Shown: positions 8,974 through 18,249, counted from the first letter of the stretch. The stretch is DNA of 64,000 nucleotides from Chryseobacterium sp. OSA05B (GCF_019970065.1 NZ_JAHXYH010000004.1:62001-126000), one strand, 5' to 3'. Translations and numbers: made by a program. Notes: generated from the sequence alone by a model not told the origin.

Positions 8974-9006
8974 ATAATTTTTCTTTTTCTTATGTATTGA
9001 AGCAAA

Positions 9007-9029
9007 AAGTTTACTATTTGTAAACTTTC
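9007..9029. promoter_or_regulatory. Palindromic operator-like site upstream of the TonB receptor
   Basis: AAAGTTTAC, five bases (TATTT), then GTAAACTTT: perfect 9-bp arms, 282 bp before the receptor ATG. The same core recurs twice before the phosphodiesterase gene (15473-15489, 15514-15530), which points to common control. The rest of the gap 8837-9310 is AT-rich with no gene; a near copy of the phrase GATTTTCCCAAAGCGGAA here also occurs near 20302. Confidence 0.6.
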
Positions 9030-9310
9030 CAGTTTTTTGTTTACCCCTAAAATTAACGTTATGTTAACTGCAAGAACGTTCTCTGTCCAAAACCCTCATT
9101 TAAGAAATGCTCCGCTAATTAAAACAAAACGCTCTATAATAAAGGGGTTTAAGCACTATTTATTATTTTATTTTTGATTTTCCCAAAGCGGAATAAAGTA
9201 AAATACAAGTAACAAATTGCCCTGATTTGTTAAATAATACTTAATACAAAATATTTATATATATTAAAATTATTAGCTTGATTTGCATTGAAAATTTAAT
9301 ATATGTAAAA

Positions 9311-12136
9311 ATGAGGACCCAATTAGAGAAATTACTTACCCTTGCTTTTGTCTGTTTGATCTTTTTTGTGTCAGCGCAGAAGCAGTTAATTATAGGAACT
9401 GTTTTTGATGACAGCCAACCCCTTCCCGGCGCGTCGGTCAAAATAAAAGGTTTATCAAAAAATACCGCTACAGATATTGATGGAAAATTCACGGTGAATG
9501 ATATCAAAGAAGGTCAGTATAATTTACAGATAAGCTATATCGGTTACGAGACAGCAGACATCAATGTAGATGTGAAACCCGGAGAAACTGTAGACTTAGG
9601 TTCTATAAAATTATCCCAACAGAGAAAAAACATCGACGAAGTTGTGGTGACCGGAACTCTGAAAAATACAGAAGCCAGAGCTCTAAACCTTCAGAAAAAC
9701 GCGGTGAATATTACCAACGTTATCGCTTCAGACGGAATCGGAAAACTTCCGGACAGAAATGCGGCAGAAACCGTTCAGAGGGTTCAGGGCGTTTCCATCG
9801 AGAGAGATCAGGGTGAAGGAAGATTTGTTTCCCTAAGAGGGCTTCCGCCGTTTTGGGCATCAACCACCATCAACGGTAACAGGTTGCCTACTGCAGAGGA
9901 AGAAACCACTTCCAGAGCAACAGCATTTGACTTTTTCCCTACCGAACTGATCTCCTATGTCCATGTGAATAAGTCGTTTACCCCAGATATGGAGGCAGAC
10001 GGAATCGGAGGTGGTGTCAACTTTATTACAAAGACTCCTCCAATGAAAACGGAGTTCAAAGCTACGCTGGGAAGCGGCTACAATGCGAAAGCTGACAAAG
10101 GTGTTTACAATCTTGGACTTCTTTACGGAGGCCGAACAAAAGATAAAAAATTCGGATACCTTTTCAATATAGCGCACTTTATCAGAAACTGGTCTACCGA
10201 TAATTTTGAAGCGAGAAGAAGTGGTGACGAAGGTGTTTTCCGAATGGAGCTCCGCGATTACAACGGAGTAAGAAAAACAACGGGTGTGAATGCAGCCTTT
10301 GAATACGTCCTTTCTCCAAAAAACACATTCTATGTAAAAGGAATGTACGGAACACTTTCCGATGATGAAACGCATTACAAGCACAGAATCAGATTTGATA
10401 AATTCAGCTCTGCGAATAATACCGCAAGAGTGGAACTTCAGAATATCCACAACTTACTGATCACGGAGCTTACTTCTGTATCCTTAGGTGGAATTCATAC
10501 TTTAAATAAAGGAAAAATCGATTGGGATCTATCTTATTATGACAACCGTTTTAAGTACGGAAACATTCCTGACAAGCAGAACAATTCCTATTATGTCATT
10601 AAATATACGCAGTCCGGAGTAGGCATTAACCCTGATTATATTTCCAACCACGGAAGCGGGCCGAGAGCTTACTGGAAAGCAGATGGAGGAAAGTTAGACT
10701 ATAAAAATCCTGATGCTTTATTTGGTTTTTACAGTGATCCGGGCTTTAAAATGGATGCTTCGCAGATGAGATTTACAGACCTTGAATTCTACAAAGTTTT
10801 TGTTGAGGAAAAAGATAAAATCGTTGCTGCATTCAATCATGAGATCAATGCATCGGATAAGCTGACTTTAAAATACGGATTCAAATACAGAGACAAAGAA
10901 AGAAATGCCAGATTCTCCGATATTTTCTATAACTGGAACGGCGGAACAGCTCCTCTTCTCTCTGATTATGCTCCCTATATCACCACACAGCCGAACGGAC
11001 CTAAATATTTAAGTGAAATGAATGCCCATTTCGGGAACACTTTCGGACCGGTCCTTTCTACCACAGGTATGGATCAATTCTGGATTCAGAACCAGGGAAA
11101 TCTGAAAATCAATCCTACCGATTCTGAAGCGTTGGAATACAATAAAGCCTTAGGAAGAAACTTTGATGTTTTTGAAAAGCATGCTGATGCTTACGGAATG
11201 GGAACGTATAAACTAAGTGACAAGATAACGATTTTAGGAGGAATCAGATTATCCAATACCAATACAAGAGTAAAAGGATACAATATGGTTGAAGATGTTC
11301 TGACACCCGTTGAGCACACCAAAAAATATCTGGCAGTTCTTCCGATGCTTCACGTTAAATATGCTTTGAACGATAAAACCAATCTTCGCTTTGCAGCAAC
11401 GAGAACTTTTTCAAGACCGAACTTCGGGGATATCACACCGGGCGGAACATACAGCGAAGCAGACAATGAGTTCAAAGGCGGAAATCCGAACCTTAACCCA
11501 ACGTATTCACTGAATTTCGACCTGATGGGAGAATATTATTTCTCCAATGTCGGGATCGTAAGCGGAGGTGTTTTCTATAAATCCATCACAGACCCTATTT
11601 TCCAGGATTCTTTCATCGGAAACTACAATGGAATGACAGGCGTACAGTTTACCGCACCCAATAACGGAAACGCAGCATGGCTTGGAGGTCTTGAACTTGG
11701 AATCAACAGAAGATTCGACTTTTTACCGGGATTTCTTCAGTATTTCGGAACCCAGCTGAATGCAACGTTCATGACTTCGGAAATGGAAAAACCAAGCGGA
11801 AGAAAGGTAGCCCTTCCTTATCAGGCCAAGCAATTGTATAACGTTCAGGTATTCTTTGAGAAAAAGGGATTCAATGCAAGACTGGCTTATAATTACAAAG
11901 GAAAATACGCCGTGGAATATGCGGAAGACGATATCAATGATTCCTATTATGGGAAATACAGCAGCTTAGATTTCGGAGGATCATACCAGTTCACAAAACA
12001 CCTGATGCTCTATGCAGATGTGAACAACATCCTGAATAAGCCGTTGATCTATCATTTCGGAAAAAATGAAGACCGTCCAGAACAGGTAGAATATTACGGA
12101 GTACGATGTAACCTTGGAATAAAACTGAACTTCTAA
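9311..12136 (+). CDS. TonB-dependent outer-membrane receptor
   Basis: 941 aa from the ATG at 9311; the longer frame begins with TTG and would spoil the signal peptide MRTQLEKLL...FVSAQ. After it come a carboxypeptidase-regulatory-like domain (about 25-105), a plug domain (about 115-235) and a 22-strand-type barrel ending in LGIKLNF. The plug has GKLPDRNAAETVQRVQGVSI and GRFVSLRGL, the pattern of the TIGR01782 receptor class, which imports many kinds of small organic nutrients. It is the first gene of a co-directional cluster with a transporter and phosphonate-type enzymes, so its ligand may be an organophosphonate or its parent lipid or glycan. Confidence 0.9.
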   Translation: MRTQLEKLLTLAFVCLIFFVSAQKQLIIGTVFDDSQPLPGASVKIKGLSKNTATDIDGKFTVNDIKEGQYNLQISYIGYETADINVDVKPGETVDLGSIKLSQQRKNIDEVVVTGTLKNTEARALNLQKNAVNITNVIASDGIGKLPDRNAAETVQRVQGVSIERDQGEGRFVSLRGLPPFWASTTINGNRLPTAEEETTSRATAFDFFPTELISYVHVNKSFTPDMEADGIGGGVNFITKTPPMKTEFKATLGSGYNAKADKGVYNLGLLYGGRTKDKKFGYLFNIAHFIRNWSTDNFEARRSGDEGVFRMELRDYNGVRKTTGVNAAFEYVLSPKNTFYVKGMYGTLSDDETHYKHRIRFDKFSSANNTARVELQNIHNLLITELTSVSLGGIHTLNKGKIDWDLSYYDNRFKYGNIPDKQNNSYYVIKYTQSGVGINPDYISNHGSGPRAYWKADGGKLDYKNPDALFGFYSDPGFKMDASQMRFTDLEFYKVFVEEKDKIVAAFNHEINASDKLTLKYGFKYRDKERNARFSDIFYNWNGGTAPLLSDYAPYITTQPNGPKYLSEMNAHFGNTFGPVLSTTGMDQFWIQNQGNLKINPTDSEALEYNKALGRNFDVFEKHADAYGMGTYKLSDKITILGGIRLSNTNTRVKGYNMVEDVLTPVEHTKKYLAVLPMLHVKYALNDKTNLRFAATRTFSRPNFGDITPGGTYSEADNEFKGGNPNLNPTYSLNFDLMGEYYFSNVGIVSGGVFYKSITDPIFQDSFIGNYNGMTGVQFTAPNNGNAAWLGGLELGINRRFDFLPGFLQYFGTQLNATFMTSEMEKPSGRKVALPYQAKQLYNVQVFFEKKGFNARLAYNYKGKYAVEYAEDDINDSYYGKYSSLDFGGSYQFTKHLMLYADVNNILNKPLIYHFGKNEDRPEQVEYYGVRCNLGIKLNF

Positions 12137-12146
12137 ACCATCATCA

Positions 12147-13454
12147 ATGGCACAAAGTATCCATAAAAAAACATTAGTAACACTGAAGGCCGCCCTGGCT
12201 GCTTTCGGTGTTTACTTCTGCATGTACGGCTTCAGAAAACCTTTTACAGTAGCTTCATTTGAAGGACTCGCCTATTTCGGGGTTGATTATAAAATCCTGA
12301 TCATCATTGCTCAGGCGGTGGGGTATTTCATTTCGAAATTCATCGGGATCAAATTTATTTCAGAGCTGAAACCTGAAAAAAGGATCGTCTATTTACTGGC
12401 ATTCATTGGAATGGCTGAGCTTGCCTTACTGGGATTTGCAGCCGTTCCCGCTCCTTACAATATCGTCTTCATGTTTATCAATGGGATTCCGTTGGGAATG
12501 ATCTGGGGAATCGTGTTTTCTTATATTGAAGGCCGGAAAACCACTGAAATCATCGGACTTTTCCTGTGTACAAGCTTTGTAGTTTCTTCAGGATTTACAA
12601 AATCGGTCGGGAAGTCTATCATGGATACTTTCCCTGTTTCAGAATTCTGGATGCCGTTCTGCACCGGATTGGCTTTCGTTATTCCCTTGATTATTTTCGC
12701 TCTTCTTTTGGAGAGAATTCCAAAACCCACGGAAGAGGATATTCTTCTTAAAAACAAAAGACAGCCTTTGGTCCGTGTAGAAAGAAAGGAGCTGATCCGC
12801 AGGTTTTTTATTCCGATTGTGTGTGTCATTTTCCTGTATGTCTGTTTAACGGTTTTAAGGGATTTCAGGGATAATTTCAACCGAGAGATCTGGGATGGTC
12901 TGCATTTTAGTTTTGACAGTTCTATTTTTACCCTCACGGAAATTCCGATTGCCATCATGGTGCTTGTTATCTTAAGCTTTATGGTGAAAGTGAAAAACAA
13001 TAAAAAAGCGTTTGCCTATTACCATTACATCCTTTTTGGAGGGATTCTGACGGTAGGATTATCAACCTATTTATTTCAGAGTGGTTTATTATCCCCTTTT
13101 CTGTGGATGGTGATTTCAGGTTTTGGCATGTACATCTGCTATATTCCTTTCAACGGAATTTATTTTGACAGGATGATTGCCGCTTTTGATATCAAAGGAA
13201 ATGTAGGATTCCTGATCTACACGGTAGACTCTTTCGGATATCTTGGAAGTGTACTGATCCTGCTGTATAAGAACTTCGGTTCTGCGCAGACTTCGTGGCT
13301 TAATTTTTATATTCATTTGAATTATATCATTACAGCCGCCGTTCTTATTCTTTCGGTCACTGCTTTTTTAGCTTTCAAAAAAAAGGCAAAACCGAATTCA
13401 AACTCTAATCAATTCATCAATTTCGATCCGTCGAAGTTTTATAAATTAAAATAA
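12147..13454 (+). CDS. MFS-like inner-membrane transporter (DUF5690-like)
   Basis: 435 aa, about 12 membrane helices in two halves separated by a charged loop (about 190-225). The N-terminal AAFGVYFCMYGFRKPFT phrase resembles the Bacteroidetes-specific DUF5690 group, which looks like a distant MFS branch; this name is from memory. Starts 10 bp after the TonB receptor and ends 2 bp before the FAD oxidoreductase, so it is translationally linked to both. Likely moves the substrate released by the outer-membrane step into the cytoplasm. Confidence 0.8.
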   Translation: MAQSIHKKTLVTLKAALAAFGVYFCMYGFRKPFTVASFEGLAYFGVDYKILIIIAQAVGYFISKFIGIKFISELKPEKRIVYLLAFIGMAELALLGFAAVPAPYNIVFMFINGIPLGMIWGIVFSYIEGRKTTEIIGLFLCTSFVVSSGFTKSVGKSIMDTFPVSEFWMPFCTGLAFVIPLIIFALLLERIPKPTEEDILLKNKRQPLVRVERKELIRRFFIPIVCVIFLYVCLTVLRDFRDNFNREIWDGLHFSFDSSIFTLTEIPIAIMVLVILSFMVKVKNNKKAFAYYHYILFGGILTVGLSTYLFQSGLLSPFLWMVISGFGMYICYIPFNGIYFDRMIAAFDIKGNVGFLIYTVDSFGYLGSVLILLYKNFGSAQTSWLNFYIHLNYIITAAVLILSVTAFLAFKKKAKPNSNSNQFINFDPSKFYKLK

Positions 13455-13456
13455 CA

Positions 13457-14611
13457 ATGACAGCAAAATTTGATTTAATCGTTGTGGGAGGGGGTATTCT
13501 GGGAACATTCCACGCTTATCATGCTCTAAAAAGAGGTCTTAAGGTCGCTTTACTGGAAAGGAATTCTGTTCCTCAGGGCGCAACGGTGAGAAATTTCGGC
13601 CAGGTAGTGCCCTCCGGAATGGATCTTACATGGCAGAATTACGGAAGAGAAAGTCTGGCCATCTATAACGAACTTCATGCCCAGGCAGATCTTACCATAA
13701 GAAAAAACGGTTCCGTATATATCGCTTCAAATGATGAGGAAATTCAGCTGATTGAAGAACTGTATGAAATCAACAGGAATAATGATTACGAATCCGTTCT
13801 GTTATCTAAAAACGACTGCATCAAGAAATTCGATGGTCTGCGTTCGGATTACTGCAAAGGAGGACTTTTTTTCCCCCAGGAACTTTCGGTAGATTCTGCC
13901 GATATGATTGTCAAGCTCCACAAACTGTTGCAGGAAAAACTGGGACTTCAGATCTTTTCCAATACCACGATTATTGAAACGGGTGAAAACGGACAGAACT
14001 GTTCCGCCATAAGTGCAGACGGAGCAGAATTCACTGCTTCGAAGATCATTATCTGCGGCGGTCATGAATTCAAGACCTTATATCCTAAAGTATTCGATGA
14101 TAGCGATTTGGAGGTGAGCAAGCTGCAGATGCTGCAGACAAAACCACAGGGCATTTATTCGCTTCCGGGAAATATTCTGACGGGGCTTTCGATCAGAAGA
14201 TATGAATCGTTCAGTGAATGTGCTTCTTTTGAGAAAATCAAAGCATCAGAAGATCCGAAATCTTTTGAAAAGAAGTACGGGGTTCATATTTTATTCAAAC
14301 AGACGCTTGACGGATCTATTATTCTGGGTGACTCCCATGAATATGCAGATGCTAAAAATGCCGATGATCTTGGATATGATCTGAATATGGAAATCGATGA
14401 ATTCATGATTCACGAAGCCAAAAAAATTATAGACCTTCCTACCTATGAAATTCAGAGGAGATGGTTCGGGATCTATTCCCAGTGCAAGACAAAAGATATT
14501 TTTGAACACAATCCTTCCCCGAATATCTACATCATAACAGGAATCGGAGGAAAAGGAATGACGGGAAGCGGTGGCTTTTCAAAATTTAATATAGATAAAA
14601 TTTACGCATAA
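13457..14611 (+). CDS. FAD-dependent oxidoreductase, phosphonate-associated type (TIGR03364-like)
   Basis: 384 aa. DAO-type fold with the dinucleotide motif GGGILG at 11-16 and E34 for the FAD ribose; a second FAD contact is TGIGGKGMTGSGG near the C-terminus. The phrase GATVRNFGQV after the first beta-alpha-beta unit is typical of the TIGR03364 (HpnW) family, known mainly for lying beside phosphonatase-like HAD hydrolases. Related FAD enzymes oxidatively deaminate 2-aminoethylphosphonate or its N-methyl form to phosphonoacetaldehyde. The next gene is exactly such a hydrolase, 7 bp away, so the same step is inferred here. Confidence 0.85.
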   Translation: MTAKFDLIVVGGGILGTFHAYHALKRGLKVALLERNSVPQGATVRNFGQVVPSGMDLTWQNYGRESLAIYNELHAQADLTIRKNGSVYIASNDEEIQLIEELYEINRNNDYESVLLSKNDCIKKFDGLRSDYCKGGLFFPQELSVDSADMIVKLHKLLQEKLGLQIFSNTTIIETGENGQNCSAISADGAEFTASKIIICGGHEFKTLYPKVFDDSDLEVSKLQMLQTKPQGIYSLPGNILTGLSIRRYESFSECASFEKIKASEDPKSFEKKYGVHILFKQTLDGSIILGDSHEYADAKNADDLGYDLNMEIDEFMIHEAKKIIDLPTYEIQRRWFGIYSQCKTKDIFEHNPSPNIYIITGIGGKGMTGSGGFSKFNIDKIYA

Positions 14612-14617
14612 ATTTCA

Positions 14618-15286
14618 ATGAAAAATATAGAATTACTGGTTCTGGATATGGCCGGAACAACAATTAACGAAGACAATGTAGTGTACAAAACTTTAACGCA
14701 GGCTGTGAACAATCATGGCTATCATGTGACTTTAGAAAAGGTGCTTTCAAGCTGCGCAGGAATGGAAAAGCTGGAAGCCATTTCGAGCTTATTGAAGGAA
14801 ATCAAAGGCAATGTAGAAGATGCTCCCGTTATTTTCCAAAACTTTTCAGAACAGTTAAAGGAAGCTTACCAGAAACTGGAAGTGAAGCCTATCAATGGTA
14901 CGGAAAACTTTCTTTTAAAAATGAAAGCTCAGCATAAGAAAGTGGTACTCAATACCGGTTACAGTTCCGAGATTGCCCATCAGCTTTTGGATAAATTACA
15001 ATGGAAAGAAAATGTTCATTTTGATGCGCTGATCACTGCTGATGATGTTTCAGAAAGCCGTCCGAGCCCTGATATGATCAACCTTGCGATGAAAAAATTC
15101 AATATCACTGAGCCGGAAAAGGTATTAAAAGCAGGTGATTCTGTGATTGATATTGAAGAAGGAAAAAATGCAGGCTGCGGACTGACCGTCGCTGTTCTTT
15201 CCGGAGCACAGAGCAGAACAGAGCTGGAAAAGGCACATCCTGATTATATTTTTAATACGATTTCTGAGGCTGAAGATATACTTTAA
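14618..15286 (+). CDS. Phosphonatase-like HAD hydrolase (PhnX-like, TIGR03351-like)
   Basis: 222 aa. HAD motif I is the phosphonatase variant DMAGT (nucleophile D10, A12) rather than DxDxT. The residue before motif III is Arg (ESRPSPD) instead of Lys, as in phosphonatases. The cap domain has AGMEKLEA with K51, placed like the Schiff-base lysine of phosphonoacetaldehyde hydrolase. Motif III/IV is AGDSVIDIEEGKNAG. Predicted reaction: C-P bond cleavage of phosphonoacetaldehyde or a close analogue to an aldehyde plus phosphate. Ends the tight four-gene run. Confidence 0.87.
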   Translation: MKNIELLVLDMAGTTINEDNVVYKTLTQAVNNHGYHVTLEKVLSSCAGMEKLEAISSLLKEIKGNVEDAPVIFQNFSEQLKEAYQKLEVKPINGTENFLLKMKAQHKKVVLNTGYSSEIAHQLLDKLQWKENVHFDALITADDVSESRPSPDMINLAMKKFNITEPEKVLKAGDSVIDIEEGKNAGCGLTVAVLSGAQSRTELEKAHPDYIFNTISEAEDIL

Positions 15287-15335
15287 ACTCTTCTTTCAAA
15301 TCATACTTACTTTTTTCAGCCTCAATTTTTTAGAC

Positions 15336-15425
15336 TTAAACACTAATGGCACTAATAGATTCACAAATGTTCACCAATAATTTATCGTTTCATTCGTGAA
15401 AAAAATTAGTGTCATTTGTGTTTAA
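15336..15425. repeat. Imperfect inverted repeat, dispersed intergenic type
   Basis: Left arm 15336-15369 and the complement of 15391-15425 share TTAAACAC-N-AATG-N-CACTAAT and TCAC-N-AATG; about 34-nt arms around a 21-nt loop. Similar phrases (AACAC, CACAAATG) occur near 59105-59150 and 18205-18230, suggesting a scattered non-coding repeat. It fills most of the gap after the HAD gene and could also end its transcript. Confidence 0.55.
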
Positions 15426-15472
15426 AAATTTAATCATTTAGTTATCAATTTATTAACTTTAAGTTTACACTT

Positions 15473-15489
15473 GTTTACAAATAGTAAAT
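15473..15489. promoter_or_regulatory. Operator-like site 1 before the phosphodiesterase gene
   Basis: GTTTAC-AAATA-GTAAAT: one mismatch from the palindrome found at 9007-9029 and in the opposite orientation. An extra half-site GTTTAC lies at 15463-15468. Confidence 0.55.
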
Positions 15490-15513
15490 TAATTTTACAA
15501 TAATTAAAAATAT

Positions 15514-15530
15514 AATTACTATTTGTAAAC
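15514..15530. promoter_or_regulatory. Operator-like site 2 before the phosphodiesterase gene
   Basis: AATTAC-TATTT-GTAAAC shares the TACTATTTGTAAAC core with the 9007-9029 site and lies 28 bp before the ATG. Confidence 0.5.
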
Positions 15531-15557
15531 ATTTCTTTTTCAAAACCCTTTATCCCC

Positions 15558-17411
15558 ATGAAAACAAAACTATTCTCAATGGCCGTTCTTATGAGCTGTT
15601 TCTTTGAAGCTCAGACCAAGAAAGTTCTATTTATCGGTATTGACGGCTGCCGTGCAGACGTGATGATGTCCAGCAACATCCCGAACATCCAAAACCTTGT
15701 CAATCAATCCATTTACTCCCTTGACGGTCTCTGCGCCGCCACTACATGGAGCGGAAATGGCTGGAGCACCATGCTTACCGGTGTCTGGCACACGAAACAC
15801 AATGTTCAGGACAACAATTTCACCAGCCCAAACTATGTGAACTATCCTGACTTCTTAACAAGAGCTGAAACTTATAATCCCAACTTAAGAACGATGTCCC
15901 TCGCTAATTGGGCTCCGCTTAATGACAAGATTGTAAAGACCGCTGATGTAAAAAGCAATCTTGGATCAGACCTGGCCGTAAAAAACGCAGCTGTTAATGC
16001 CATGCAGAATGATAATCCCGATATTCTTTTTGTGGATTTTGACGATGTGGACCACGCAGGACATTCTTACGGATTTGCCGGCACGGTTCCTCAGTATGTT
16101 GCCTCGATTCAGACTACGGATACTTATATCGGAGAGATTGTAAATGCTATGAAAAACAGGCCAACATACAGCAATGAAGACTGGCTGGTGGTCTTAACAA
16201 CAGATCATGGGGCTATTCAAAGCTCTCACGGTGGCGGTAACCTTTCGGAGCGAAATATCTTTAATATCTATTCCAATCCTGGATTTACACCTCAGCAGAT
16301 CAGTAAAACCATTCTGGAATCCAATAAAACGTTTAATCAGCTTAGCTTTCCGGCTGGTACATATGCAAAACCGGCTAATCAGACTCCGTTTAATTTCGGG
16401 GCCAATCAGGATTTCACGATTGAATTCTGGGTAAAACCGAATGCAGCCTATTCAAGTGATCCGGTGATGATCAGTAATAAAAACTGGGCGAACGGAAAAA
16501 ATAAAGGTTTTGTCATCTCCGGAAGTTCGGGGCAGAATTTCAAAATGAATATCGGCGACGGAACCAACAGAATTGACATGACCGGAGGAAAAGTAGAGAC
16601 AGGAAGATGGAAACATATTGCCGTAAGTTTCGACAGAGACGGGCTTGCAACGATGTATGAAGACGGCGTTCCGGTAACTTTTGCTAAAATGAATACGATT
16701 GGAAATATAGATTCCGGTCTGCCATTTACCATCAATCAGGACGGAACCAATGTATACAGTGAGAATCTTGCCGCCTCCTATAAAGATATAAGAGTCTGGA
16801 AATCTGCTCTTCCGAACGATGTGATCGTTAACTGGGCGAATCAGGATATTACCCCTTCGCATCCTTATTATGCTCAATTACTGGCAGACTGGAAATGCAG
16901 CGGAACTTCAGGAAACACGCTCACCGATTCAAGCCCTAATGCTAACAATCTTGTGGTAACAGGTTCTCCGGCCTACGCTACCGGTACTACCAATACATTT
17001 AAAATTTATGATTATACCTCAACCACGAGAGAGACTGATCATTTTCCTACCGTTCTGAACTGGATGTGTATTCCGATACAGCCGTCTTGGGGAATTGATG
17101 GAGTGAACCGTATTCCGGTATGCTCTAACGGTGCTTTGGCAGTGAAGGATACTAAAACAAAAACGGATGATTTCAGACTTTATCCAAACCCTGCTTCAGA
17201 AAGCATTAGCATCCAGTATCAGTCTGATGATAAGGAGATTAAATCAGAAATCATTGACGCCAAAGGATCCGTGATTTCAACAAAAAAATTAAAGCCTTCT
17301 AACGGTTTGTTTAACGAAACATTAAATATTCAACACCTTACGGCAGGAGTATATTTCATAAAGATAACCGGGAGCACAAAGTCGCTGACGAAGACTTTCA
17401 TTAAGAAATAG
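15558..17411 (+). CDS. Secreted alkaline-phosphatase-superfamily phosphodiesterase with LamG-like domain and T9SS tail
   Basis: 617 aa. Signal peptide 1-19. The alkaline-phosphatase/NPP-type catalytic domain (about 20-240) has metal ligand D29 (GIDGCRAD), the nucleophile region TTWSGNGWS (62-70), DVDHAGH with D165/H169, TTDHGA with D216/H217, and H224. A LamG/concanavalin-like domain (about 255-435) with FTIEFWVKP and GRWKHIAVSFD follows. The last about 80 residues are a type A type IX secretion signal (FRLYPNPASESI ... GVYFIKITG). It is thus exported or surface-attached. It may free a phosphonate- or phosphate-bearing head group that the neighbouring receptor imports; this is inference from context and shared operator motifs. 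Confidence 0.88.
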   Translation: MKTKLFSMAVLMSCFFEAQTKKVLFIGIDGCRADVMMSSNIPNIQNLVNQSIYSLDGLCAATTWSGNGWSTMLTGVWHTKHNVQDNNFTSPNYVNYPDFLTRAETYNPNLRTMSLANWAPLNDKIVKTADVKSNLGSDLAVKNAAVNAMQNDNPDILFVDFDDVDHAGHSYGFAGTVPQYVASIQTTDTYIGEIVNAMKNRPTYSNEDWLVVLTTDHGAIQSSHGGGNLSERNIFNIYSNPGFTPQQISKTILESNKTFNQLSFPAGTYAKPANQTPFNFGANQDFTIEFWVKPNAAYSSDPVMISNKNWANGKNKGFVISGSSGQNFKMNIGDGTNRIDMTGGKVETGRWKHIAVSFDRDGLATMYEDGVPVTFAKMNTIGNIDSGLPFTINQDGTNVYSENLAASYKDIRVWKSALPNDVIVNWANQDITPSHPYYAQLLADWKCSGTSGNTLTDSSPNANNLVVTGSPAYATGTTNTFKIYDYTSTTRETDHFPTVLNWMCIPIQPSWGIDGVNRIPVCSNGALAVKDTKTKTDDFRLYPNPASESISIQYQSDDKEIKSEIIDAKGSVISTKKLKPSNGLFNETLNIQHLTAGVYFIKITGSTKSLTKTFIKK

Positions 17412-17420
17412 GTGAAGATT

Positions 17421-17552
17421 GGAAGCTTGAAGCTCGAAGATGGAAGTTATCTTAGCCTAAAGCCGAAATTGCAGTGGGTTTTAATCACTTTTTATGGAAA
17501 CTGTTGAGATGAATGCCTAACAGAAACTTCCATCCTCCCTCTTCCAGCTTCC
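17421..17552. repeat. Imperfect inverted repeat, intergenic
   Basis: 17421-17448 and the complement of 17525-17552 match at 23 of 28 positions (GGAAGCT ... GATGGAAGTT). It lies in the gap between convergent genes, just before a separate terminator hairpin, and looks like a decayed dispersed intergenic element. Confidence 0.5.
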
Positions 17553-17584
17553 TAACTCTACCGACGCATTAGATTTAATTTTTT

Positions 17585-17624
17585 GATATTAGAACAAGGG
17601 TATTCCTATCCGAGTTCTAATATC
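17585..17624. terminator. Bidirectional terminator between convergent genes
   Basis: GATATTAGAAC and GTTCTAATATC give a perfect 11-bp stem that continues inside the loop (GGGTA/TATCC with a G-U pair). T7 follows on the plus strand and T6 on the minus strand. It separates the phosphodiesterase gene from the GNAT gene. Confidence 0.8.
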
Positions 17625-17633
17625 TTTTTTTGC

Positions 17634-18119
17634 TTAGTCGTTGAAAATCAGTAGCATTTGAGTGTCACAGCGGTCGTAGGCTGAACCCGAGACCGGCATA
17701 TGTTTGAAGCCCAACTTTTCATACAGTTTGATCGCAGGAACCAGCACAGAATTCGTTTCCAGAAAAATACTTTCTGCTTTCAGTTCTCTTGCTTTATCTA
17801 CTAATGCCTGTCCTACCAGATAGCCTATTTTCTTTCCCTGTGCTTTAGGGCTTACCGCCATCTTTGACAGTTCAAACCTAAGCGGCTCATCGGAAATTCT
17901 AACCAATGCGCAGGTTCCTACTGCTTCATTATCCAGAAGCGCAAAAACAATGTGCCCTCCTTTTTCTATAATCTCTTCTTCCGGATTGTCAAGAAGTTTA
18001 TAATCGCCAGCCTCCATGGTAAAGAACGTTTTGATCCATTCTTCATTTAATGCTTTAAAAGCTTCTTTGTATTGAGGTTCGTAGTTGATAATGGTTACTT
18101 CATTATTCATTTCATTCAT
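17634..18119 (-). CDS. GNAT family N-acetyltransferase
   Basis: 161 aa. The acetyl-CoA site is visible as MAVSPKAQGKKIGYLVGQAL, the R/Q-x-x-G-x-G/A motif, followed by IFLETNSVLVPAIKLYEKLGF, the usual last strand and helix. Strand beta-2/3 reads HIVFALLDNEAVGTCALVRI. Substrate unknown. ATG at 18119. Stand-alone gene with a shared terminator downstream. Confidence 0.9.
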   Translation of the reverse strand: MNEMNNEVTIINYEPQYKEAFKALNEEWIKTFFTMEAGDYKLLDNPEEEIIEKGGHIVFALLDNEAVGTCALVRISDEPLRFELSKMAVSPKAQGKKIGYLVGQALVDKARELKAESIFLETNSVLVPAIKLYEKLGFKHMPVSGSAYDRCDTQMLLIFND

Positions 18120-18249
18120 CGCTATAGGGTTTAATTGATCGTATTATTTATATTTTCGAAATGTTTCAGAAATCATAACCTCGTTAAAAATTCTGATTTT
18201 TTAAACACTTTTGTGACTTTTGTGGTTATTATAATCCAGTTAATGAAAA

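Noticed and set aside
9241..9507. 88-codon minus-strand frame before the TonB receptor
   Set aside because: Antisense to the receptor's signal peptide and first domain; no motif.
12521..13000. 159-codon minus-strand frame
   Set aside because: Antisense to the transporter; Lys/Ser/Thr-rich shadow of membrane helices.
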